Assembly: GCA_002343845.1 (NCBI GenBank)
Contig: DDSQ01000018.1
Coordinates: forward strand, 212-28,210
Source of the DNA: Planctomycetes bacterium UBA2386
GTDB taxonomy: Bacteria > Planctomycetota > UBA1135 > UBA2386
Direction of reading: 5' to 3'
DNA length: 27,999 nucleotides
The translations under genes were made by a program, and so were the position numbers. This document shows, piece after piece, positions 1 to 5,715 of the stretch (its first letter is position 1; every line of letters begins with the position of its first letter). Below the pieces are notes generated by a model. The model saw nothing but the letters and a program-made list of their open reading frames with translations. It did no database searches and was not told the DNA's origin.

Positions 1-107
1 GGGGGGGGGGGGGCGAGGTTGCGAATCGGCACGAGGCGGCCGTGAGCGCGCCAAGTGCACCAGAAAGTGCTTGAAAGAAACGTGTTATGCGTCACGAGGA
101 TCGGTCG
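1..107. other. Window edge and upstream flank, no gene seen
   Basis: Bases 1-13 are a pure G run. It is followed at 22-34 by a segment that matches, apart from one missing T, the classic cDNA-library linker GAATTCGGCACGAG. A homopolymer plus a linker-like string at a sequence end suggests read or adapter artefact rather than biology. From about 35 onward the sequence looks ordinary and AT-richer than the rest of the window. I see no coding region here. Confidence 0.5.
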
Positions 108-135
108 TTGACACGGTAGCATATCATGCTACATT
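108..135 (+). promoter_or_regulatory. Sigma70-like promoter of the XRE regulator
   Basis: A perfect -35 hexamer TTGACA lies at 108-113. A -10-like TACATT (4 of 6 matches) lies at 130-135, giving a 16-nt spacer. The expected transcription start is about 142, so the ATG at 143 would be at or within a base or two of the mRNA 5' end. There is no Shine-Dalgarno sequence ahead of 143. Both facts point to a leaderless transcript. The start site is inferred from position only. Confidence 0.6.
116..132. promoter_or_regulatory. Palindromic operator between -35 and -10
   Basis: GTAGCAT (116-122) and ATGCTAC (126-132) form a perfect 7-bp inverted repeat with a 3-bp centre. It sits exactly between the -35 and -10 elements of the promoter driving a XRE-type HTH gene. 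That is the usual place and geometry for autorepression by a dimeric XRE repressor. Binding by the neighbouring protein is inference. Confidence 0.65.
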
Positions 136-142
136 ATGACTC

Positions 143-1085
143 ATGAATCAGTCCTCTGCAGACCTTGGCTCCCTGATCGCAAGCTACAGGCAGTCGATCA
201 ACGTCTCGCAGGAGCAGCTGGCTTCGCGGGCGGGGGCTCGCCGAATCGGTTGTGCGGGAAGCCGAACTTGGAACCCAGCTCGCGGACTGGCAACTCGTCG
301 ACACTCTGATTCTCGAGCTCGAAGTACGTGGGAAGCACGCCCAGGCGAAGCAACTCCTCTCGCTCCGATCACGTGCCGAGACCCATCTCCACGGTGCACC
401 GGGTTCGTTTTGCCTGTGCCAAGGAGACGACGTCCTACAGTGGCATTGGGTCAAGCGGGGTCGCGGGCAGATCTACTGCGGGCAGCACAACGTGTTCTTG
501 ATCCCGGGGTGCTACCTCTGCGGATACCGCTACGCAGACATGTCGAGAGAGTCGGTGTGGTGTCCGGGGTGCAACGCGCCTGTCGAGGGCATGCTCGAGA
601 ACTCCGATCTCTACGAGGAAGAGCTGGCGCAGGACGAAAGCGAAGTTGCCGCGCGGCTTGGTCAGTGTCGAGGCGGCGTCATGTATGGGGGCGGTGACCA
701 TGTGCGTCGATCGCGACCGTTGTCGCTGGCGGAACAAGCCGCAGCTCACAACCGATCGCGGGAGTGCACCGTGGCGGGGCTCGCCGGCCGAGCCCTTGAG
801 CACTACTTGGCCGCACGGAGGCTGCATGACCAACTGAAGGGCAAGACGTTCACCCGCGGTGAACTGGTGGATGCCTACCAAGCGATTGCCCCTCAGAAGG
901 AAGCAACCACCGTGCTGCCCTCGGATTACTGCCTGAACGCCAACCAGGCTGCGTCGGAGAACGCCTGGTTCCTCCTCCGCGTGGAGAGGGGGCGCTACCA
1001 GTTCGTCGGCATTGATGGCAACTGTGATCGGGACATCCCCGCACCCACTCTCAACAACAGCGAGACCACCCATGAATCCGCCTGA
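143..1085 (+). pseudogene. XRE HTH / zinc-ribbon regulator, frameshifted
   Basis: Probably a DNA-binding autoregulator; function beyond that is unknown. The first frame (from ATG 143) encodes a XRE helix-turn-helix start with SQEQLASRAG. After the GGGGG run at 232-236 the HTH continues in another frame, LAESVVREAELG, with the typical E-x-G at the end of the recognition helix. Removing one G restores a single frame of 313 residues (942 nt, exactly 314 codons). The rest carries cysteine pairs typical of a zinc ribbon: CLC, CGQH, CYLC and CPGC, roughly between positions 410 and 580. The C-terminal part has no recognised fold. The gene ends inside the start of the glycosylase gene (14-nt overlap), so the two are likely cotranscribed. 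The extra G may be a sequencing error, a real inactivation or a phase-variable tract. Base composition is lower in GC than the core genes. Confidence 0.7.
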
Positions 1086-1953
1086 TGGCATCGCGATCAC
1101 GATGCGAGCCACCGAACTCTGTTCGGGTGTTCGAGAGCGTGCGACTGGGCTGCTGCGACCACCCCAAGGCGCAGCGCAGCCGGATCCCGTCGACTTGGCA
1201 CGGCGTCTGCGCGGCGAGTTGGAACAACACGTCCGGGTGGATGACGAGATTCGCTCCTTCGGTCAAGTGGAGGCGGTCCGGCGCCGGGAAGCGGGAGAGT
1301 TGTTCAGCACGCGTGACCACCTACGCGGGATGGTATTGGCGATGCTGAGTGCGAATCGTCCCTGGAAACCAATCGCCAAGAATCTCGGTCGCTTGGAGGA
1401 GATCTTCGGCAATTACAGGCCATCGTTCCTTGAGTCCAGGTCGCCGGAGGAGTTGGAGCGTGCAGTGCTAGCTATCTCGTGCGGCAACCGGCGTCTCCGC
1501 TACCAGATGATGGCCGTTCATGAGAATCTTGCGATCCTGCGTCGCATCGAAGCGCGTCACGGAACTCTGGACGCCTTCGTCACTGCTGAACCGGCCGAAC
1601 GTGTCGCGCAGCACCTCGGTGGGTCGGGCCAGTGGAAGTTGCGGGAACTGGGTCCCACGCTGGTACTTGAGTACCTCAAGAACGTCGGCGTCCGAACCGT
1701 GAAGCCGGACGTGCACATTCGACGGATCGCTGGTCCCGAGCGGCTTGGCATTCTGACGCCGGGTGCCGACGACGCTACAGCTGCGAAGCAGCTCGTACAG
1801 TTCGCGCGCGCTGCTGGCATGCATCCAGTGGAGTTCGACAACATGCTCTGGATGCTCGGCGCAGAGGGCTATGCCGAAGTGTGCACGACAGAGCCCAAGT
1901 GTGGGACGTGCAAGCTGAGGCCCATCTGCAGATTCCGAAGTACTTTTGAGTAG
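1072..1953 (+). CDS. HhH-GPD DNA glycosylase, Fe-S type
   Basis: Predicted base-excision enzyme of the endonuclease III/MutY superfamily, 293 residues. A helix-hairpin-helix-like segment (about 189-207, ELGPTLVLEYLKNVG) is followed by KPDVHIRRI. This places Asp213 at the catalytic Asp of the family's VDTHV motif. The position of the endonuclease III lysine (GRKTA) reads GPTLV, so lyase activity is probably absent and a monofunctional glycosylase is expected. Four cysteines, 271, 277, 280 and 286, form C-x5-C-x2-C-x5-C, close to the family's C-x6-C-x2-C-x5-C iron-sulphur loop. The N-terminal ~90 residues are not recognised. I chose ATG 1072 because it overlaps the upstream stop (translational coupling); an open frame extends to 1012 but inside the upstream gene. 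The substrate base is unknown; repair or defence against modified DNA are both possible. Confidence 0.8.
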   Translation: MNPPDGIAITMRATELCSGVRERATGLLRPPQGAAQPDPVDLARRLRGELEQHVRVDDEIRSFGQVEAVRRREAGELFSTRDHLRGMVLAMLSANRPWKPIAKNLGRLEEIFGNYRPSFLESRSPEELERAVLAISCGNRRLRYQMMAVHENLAILRRIEARHGTLDAFVTAEPAERVAQHLGGSGQWKLRELGPTLVLEYLKNVGVRTVKPDVHIRRIAGPERLGILTPGADDATAAKQLVQFARAAGMHPVEFDNMLWMLGAEGYAEVCTTEPKCGTCKLRPICRFRSTFE

Positions 1954-1976
1954 GCGCGGCCCCGAGTCGCGCGCCT
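1952..1976 (+). terminator. Possible stem-loop after glycosylase gene
   Basis: AGGCGCG (1952-1958) pairs with CGCGCCT (1970-1976) across an 11-nt loop, starting within the stop codon of the glycosylase gene. There is no T tract, so termination is only a possibility. It lies between convergent genes. Confidence 0.25.
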
Positions 1977-2070
1977 GCGTGTGCAGAGCAATTCAGCGGG
2001 GTGACCATGCCGCCGGCGCTTGGCAGATGGAACACGGGCCTCGACACATGCAGCAGGTACCCGTGCCCGA

Positions 2071-2580
2071 TCAGGCCGGCTGTGTGACTGGTAGCTGCTG
2101 TTCCGGTGGGACGTTCGCCATCAGGCCGCGCAGCTTTGCGAGCCCGATCGAACACTGGCCGTTCTTCTGCCTCGGGCCCGCTTCGGCCCACGGCGCCGCG
2201 CCGGGTCCGTTGTAGATCTCGGTCGTCGTGCCGTCGTCAGCCAACTTCAAGACGATCAGGTGCGCTGGTTCGCTGCGCAGGCCGACGGACTCGCACTGCG
2301 TGGTCTTGATCTGCACGAACAAGCCGTTGGGCGTTTGTGCGTCGTGGACCTTCTCCGCCATCGAAAGCAGCTTCAGCTGGTAGCGGTCGGCCGCCAGGAC
2401 CTCGCCGATGCTGCCGACCAGGTGCCCGTCCAGCGCGAAGCTGCGATCAGGGAACAGCTCCTCGAGCTGCCCGACCAGTTCGTAGAGCTGTTTGACGAGG
2501 GCCGGAACCGCAGCGGTGCGAGGCGTGGCGTGTGCCATGCACGATCTATCGGCGCGAGACGTGCCCGAACCGTCACGCAT
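2071..2580 (-). CDS. Small PD-(D/E)xK-like protein (DUF6998-like)
   Basis: A 169-residue protein of unknown function. It resembles, from memory, the family called DUF6998. The core reads VGSIGEVLAADRY, then KVHDA, then GLFVQIKTTQ. This is the order E60 ... D80 ... Q90-x-K92, matching the metal-binding arrangement of PD-(D/E)xK nuclease folds in the Mrr-type QxK variant. A hydrophobic segment (HLIVLKLADDG) and a KLRGL-containing C-terminal helix follow. Start: ATG 2580 has GAGG 9 nt upstream; TTG 2589 sits directly on that GAGG and is less likely; ATG 2538 is an alternative that trims a poorly ordered N-terminus. It is convergent with the glycosylase gene. Nuclease activity is inferred from the motif order only. 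It could be a DNA-binding protein with a degenerate fold. Confidence 0.6.
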   Translation of the reverse strand: MRDGSGTSRADRSCMAHATPRTAAVPALVKQLYELVGQLEELFPDRSFALDGHLVGSIGEVLAADRYQLKLLSMAEKVHDAQTPNGLFVQIKTTQCESVGLRSEPAHLIVLKLADDGTTTEIYNGPGAAPWAEAGPRQKNGQCSIGLAKLRGLMANVPPEQQLPVTQPA

Positions 2581-2924
2581 CGCGTTCAACCTCGACAGCT
2601 GTGCGCACTGGGCTGGGACGGGGGCAGTGGCCTACCGGGACACCGTAGAGGTTGGCCAGGAGCGGCAATCCTGGCGCGCTGGCCCCCTTCGAGGCACGAG
2701 CACCGCCAAGTGATGTGCGGGGGCCTGGCGGCGTTGTGCCAGGTCGTGTCACGCCGTCCCGGGTTGTGACCGCGCGAGGTACACACTCCATTGCACGCCG
2801 GCTCCCGTTCCGCTCCAGGACCCCCGAGAACAGCGTCCGTTCAGCCAGCTGCGCGGGCCGACAGGACTCGCCCCGATCCAGGCCGCGCGAGCGGGCTGGC
2901 TCGCCGAGTTCGCCCGGGACATCA
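2581..2924. other. Gene-free stretch between island gene and tRNA
   Basis: About 340 nt without a convincing gene. Open frames here on both strands have no recognisable protein features, and some read through the tRNA. I searched by eye for a second copy of the tRNA 3' end (an integration site repeat) here and in 1-2580 and saw none. Only short imperfect inverted repeats are present. It may be the decayed edge of an inserted element. Confidence 0.5.
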
Positions 2925-2948
2925 TTCTCCGCGCCTTGGCGCGGAGAA
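2925..2948 (-). terminator. Terminator hairpin of tRNA-Val
   Basis: A perfect 10-bp stem (arms 2925-2934 and 2939-2948) with a 4-nt loop begins one base after the encoded CCA of the tRNA, reading on the minus strand. No U-rich tail follows, as is common in high-GC genomes. It would end tRNA transcription and help define the 3' end for processing. Confidence 0.7.
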
Positions 2949-2949
2949 G

Positions 2950-3025
2950 TGGTGGGCCGTGCAGGACTCGAACCTGCGACTTCGACTCTGTGAAAATCGC
3001 ACTCTACCAACTGAGTTAACGGCCC
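2950..3025 (-). tRNA. tRNA-Val (CAC)
   Basis: A full cloverleaf on the minus strand. The acceptor GGGCCGT pairs with ACGGCCC. The D arm is ACTC/GAGT. The anticodon stem is CGATT/AGTCG (one G-U pair) with loop TTCACAG, giving anticodon CAC. The T arm GCAGG/CCTGC encloses TTCGAGT. The discriminator is A, as expected for valine tRNAs, and the CCA end is encoded (2950-2952). The 3' end faces the AT-richer accessory block, the classic orientation for element integration. Confidence 0.88.
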
Positions 3026-3112
3026 TTCCGAACCCGCGAGCAGTCGGAGGCGCGGCACGCTTTCGCGCCGCGGGCGGAGGACGCTAGCCAGCCCGCCGTC
3101 GACGCGCAAGCC

Positions 3113-4069
3113 TCAGTTCGGAGTGCGGGCTGCGGCCGGCAACGCCCCGTAGAACGCGGTCTGCAGGGTCAGCGTCGTCGCGAGTCGGCCCTTGTCGGCG
3201 AACGCCCGGACCATGGCCCGCGCGATCTCGGGCGTGCGGCCCGACACGCGCGTGAACGCGATGAGGCCAGGACCGTGGCCGCAGATCGTCGCACCGGCAG
3301 CACCGGCGGCGACGGCTGCATCGAGCGCTTCGCTGAGGCCGGGCAGCAGGCGGCGCCGGTAGGGCAGGTGCACCTCGTCGACCAGGCTCTCGCGCAGCAG
3401 TTCCTCGTCGCCGTGCTGCAAGGCGTGCAGCACACCGAGCGTGCGGCCGACGGACCGGGCGGTCGCCGCGTGCGGCAGCGTCGGCGGCAGGACGCGTTTC
3501 GTCTCCGCGGTGCCGAGCTGCACATCGGGCAGCGCGACGACGTGGTGCCAGTCGGCGTGCACGGGCATCGACAACGGTCGTTGACGGAGTGTCGGCGCCT
3601 GCGGCAGCGACAGCGGCAGCGTGCACGTGAGCCCACCGAGCAATGCCGCCGCACCGTGCGCCGGATCGCCGCCGAGCGGCACCAGTGCGTCGAGCACGCC
3701 GGCCGCGGTCCACTTCTTCTTCGCCAGCCGCACCGCGATGCCGAGACCGGCGGCGTAGCCGGCCGAGATCGTGCCCATGCCGGTGCCGCGCGGGATCGTG
3801 CCTTCGACGACGACCGACCAGCCCTTCTGCATCGGTGCGTCGAACAACTCGGCGCCGCGCAGCAGGCCGCGCAGCACCGGATCGTGGCGGGGGTCGTCGA
3901 GGTGGGAACCCGGATCGTCGCGGCGGTCGACGACCACCTGCCCGTCGGTGCGCGGCTCGACCGTGATGCCGAGCGGCAGGTCGAGCGCCAACGCGATCAC
4001 GCCGTAGCCCGGCCCGAGATTGGCCGCGCTGGCGGGCACGTGGAAGGTGATCGGACCGGACCGGGTCAC
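3113..4069 (-). CDS. thrB: Homoserine kinase homologue (GHMP family), divergent
   Basis: A 318-residue GHMP-kinase protein closest to homoserine kinase, which phosphorylates homoserine in threonine synthesis. Family signs: PASAANLGPGYG near the N-terminus (12-23), an ATP-loop region PRGTGMGTISA (93-103), DPAHGAAALLGG, TKRVLP, the YRRRLLPGL segment and the C-terminal GATICGHGPGLIAF. Oddities: the near-invariant Asp after GPGF is Gly23, and the usual GLGSSAA phosphate loop reads GMGTISA. Activity or substrate may therefore differ. Start is GTG 4069, with AGGAAGG just upstream in the 30-nt gap behind the aldehyde dehydrogenase gene, so the two are probably cotranscribed. A catalytically altered paralogue is possible if another thrB exists elsewhere. 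Confidence 0.75.
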   Translation of the reverse strand: MTRSGPITFHVPASAANLGPGYGVIALALDLPLGITVEPRTDGQVVVDRRDDPGSHLDDPRHDPVLRGLLRGAELFDAPMQKGWSVVVEGTIPRGTGMGTISAGYAAGLGIAVRLAKKKWTAAGVLDALVPLGGDPAHGAAALLGGLTCTLPLSLPQAPTLRQRPLSMPVHADWHHVVALPDVQLGTAETKRVLPPTLPHAATARSVGRTLGVLHALQHGDEELLRESLVDEVHLPYRRRLLPGLSEALDAAVAAGAAGATICGHGPGLIAFTRVSGRTPEIARAMVRAFADKGRLATTLTLQTAFYGALPAAARTPN

Positions 4070-4099
4070 GTCCTTCCTATCGGCCGCCGGCGCGCGGTT

Positions 4100-5617
4100 T
4101 CAGTCGCCGAACTGGATGCCCTGCGCGAGCGGCAGGCTGGTGCCCCAGTTGACGGTGCTGGTCTGCCGCCGCATGTAGGCCTTCCAGCTGTCCGAACCAC
4201 TCTCGCGACCGCCGCCGGTCTCCTTCTCGCCGCCGAACGCGCCGCCGATCTCGGCGCCGCTGGTGCCGATGTTGACGTTGGCGATGCCGCAGTCGCTGCC
4301 GGTGGCGGCGAGGAAGCGCTCGGCGGCGCGCACGTCGGCCGTGAAGATCGAACTCGACAGGCCCTGCGGCACGTCGTTGTTCACGGCGATCGCCTCATCG
4401 AGCGAGCGGATCGGCAGCACGTAGAGGATCGGCGCGAACGTCTCCTCGCGCACGATCGGCAGCATCGACGGGCAGCGCACGATGGTCGGCTGCACGTAGG
4501 CGCCGCCCTTCTTGCCCTTGGCGCGCGCGCCGCCGCACACGACCTTGCCGCCCTGCTGGGCGGCGGCGGCGAGCGCGTGGTCGAACGCCTTCGCCGAGGC
4601 TTCGTCGATCAGCGGCCCGACCAGCGTCTTCTTGTCGAGCGGGTCGCCGATCCGGCACTGCGCGTAGGCCTTCACCAGCCGCGCCTGCAGGTCGTCGATC
4701 ACGCGTTCGTGCACCAGCAGCCGTCGCGTCGTCGTGCAGCGCTGCCCGGCGGTGCCGACCGCGCCGAAGACGATCGCGCGCACCGCGAGGTCGAGATCGG
4801 CGTCGGCCATCACGGCGATCGCGTTGTTGCCGCCGAGTTCGAGCAGCGAACGGCCGAAGCGCTGCGCCACGCGCGGGCCGACGATGCGGCCCATGCGGGT
4901 GCTGCCGGTGGCCGACACCAGCGGCACCGTGGGGTCGTCGAGCATGGCACCGCCGACCTCGGCGTCGGGCCCGATGACCAGCGCGACCAGAGCACTCCAT
5001 TCCTTGCCGAGCACCTCCGCCGCGATCTTCGTCATCGCGATTGCGCACAGCGGCGTCTTCAGCGACGGCTTCCACAGGCAGGAATCGCCGCACACCAGTG
5101 CGAGCATCGAGTTCCAGGCCCAGACCGCGATCGGGAAGTTGAACGCGGTGATGATCCCGACGGTGCCGAGCGGGTGCCACGTCTCGCGCATGCTGTGCGA
5201 GGGCCGTTCGCTGGCGATCGTGAGGCCGTAGAGTTGGCGCGACAGGCCGACCGCGAAGTCGGCGATGTCGACGCACTCCTGCGCCTCGCCGAGCCCTTCC
5301 TGCACGATCTTGCCGGCCTCGAGCGTGACCAGCCGCCCGAGCAGTTCCTTGTTGGCGCGGAAGGCGTCGCCGATGCGCCGCACGTAGTCGCCGCGCTTGG
5401 GTGCCGGCAGTTCGCGCCAGCGCAGGAACGCCGCGTGCGCCGCCTTGCTGACCGCGGCGTAGTCCGCGGCCGTCGCCATCGTGATGCGACCGATCTCGCT
5501 GCCGTCGATCGGGGTGCGGACGACGAGTTCGCCGCCCTTGGTCTTGCGCCAGGCGCCGTCGAACGCGCCGCTGTTGGAACTGCCGATGCCGAGGTCTGCG
5601 AGGAAGCCGAGATCCAT
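4100..5617 (-). CDS. amaB: ALDH7-type semialdehyde dehydrogenase (AmaB-like)
   Basis: An NAD(P)-dependent aldehyde dehydrogenase of the ALDH7/antiquitin group. This group oxidises alpha-aminoadipic semialdehyde (piperideine-6-carboxylate) in lysine breakdown. Diagnostic stretches are ECVDIADFAVGLSRQLYGL, TWHPLGTVGIITAFNFP, WAWNSMLALVCGD, AGQRCTTTRRL and the C-terminal GTSGAEIGGAFGGEKETGGG. Catalytic residues, numbered from ATG 5617: Asn160 (FNFP), Glu260 (LELGGNN), Cys294 (GQRCTT). The 505-residue length fits the family. A GTG at 5710 would add 31 basic residues without family support and would almost abut the divergent antiporter start, so I prefer 5617. No other lysine-catabolism gene is visible here, so the physiological substrate is inferred from family only. 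It leads a likely two-gene unit with the homoserine-kinase homologue. Confidence 0.9.
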   Translation of the reverse strand: MDLGFLADLGIGSSNSGAFDGAWRKTKGGELVVRTPIDGSEIGRITMATAADYAAVSKAAHAAFLRWRELPAPKRGDYVRRIGDAFRANKELLGRLVTLEAGKIVQEGLGEAQECVDIADFAVGLSRQLYGLTIASERPSHSMRETWHPLGTVGIITAFNFPIAVWAWNSMLALVCGDSCLWKPSLKTPLCAIAMTKIAAEVLGKEWSALVALVIGPDAEVGGAMLDDPTVPLVSATGSTRMGRIVGPRVAQRFGRSLLELGGNNAIAVMADADLDLAVRAIVFGAVGTAGQRCTTTRRLLVHERVIDDLQARLVKAYAQCRIGDPLDKKTLVGPLIDEASAKAFDHALAAAAQQGGKVVCGGARAKGKKGGAYVQPTIVRCPSMLPIVREETFAPILYVLPIRSLDEAIAVNNDVPQGLSSSIFTADVRAAERFLAATGSDCGIANVNIGTSGAEIGGAFGGEKETGGGRESGSDSWKAYMRRQTSTVNWGTSLPLAQGIQFGD

Positions 5618-5649
5618 GGGGGCGAGCACTTTCCACGGCGGGGGGCGGC

Positions 5650-5687
5650 GCGCAAGGTCGGCGAGAAGGTCGCTCCGCTCCTTGCGC
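5650..5687. promoter_or_regulatory. Inverted repeat in divergent intergenic region
   Basis: GCGCAAGG (5650-5657) and CCTTGCGC (5680-5687) are perfect 8-bp arms 22 bp apart. They lie in the 98-bp gap between the divergent aldehyde dehydrogenase (start 5617) and antiporter (start 5716) genes. This could be an operator with half-sites about three helical turns apart, or a chance repeat in GC-rich DNA. It would be coding if the dehydrogenase began at 5710. Confidence 0.25.
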
Positions 5688-5715
5688 CGGGCACGCCGGG
5701 TGGTACTCACGCACC

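Noticed and set aside
2033..2065. CACGGG and CCCGTG as a terminator stem
   Set aside because: The loop would be about 21 nt, the stem is only 6 bp and no T tract follows. Not distinguishable from chance in this composition.
1..2949. A repeat of the tRNA-Val 3' end marking an integration site
   Set aside because: I looked for the T-arm and acceptor sequence in the accessory block and did not see a second copy within the window.
2573..3109. A minus-strand frame of 178 codons running through the tRNA
   Set aside because: Its only protein-like stretch is the translated tRNA, a common false gene. No start site or composition supports it.
4070..5710. GTG 5710 as the start of the aldehyde dehydrogenase
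   Set aside because: The added 31 residues are basic and unlike the family, there is no ribosome site, and it would leave only 5 nt to the divergent antiporter start.
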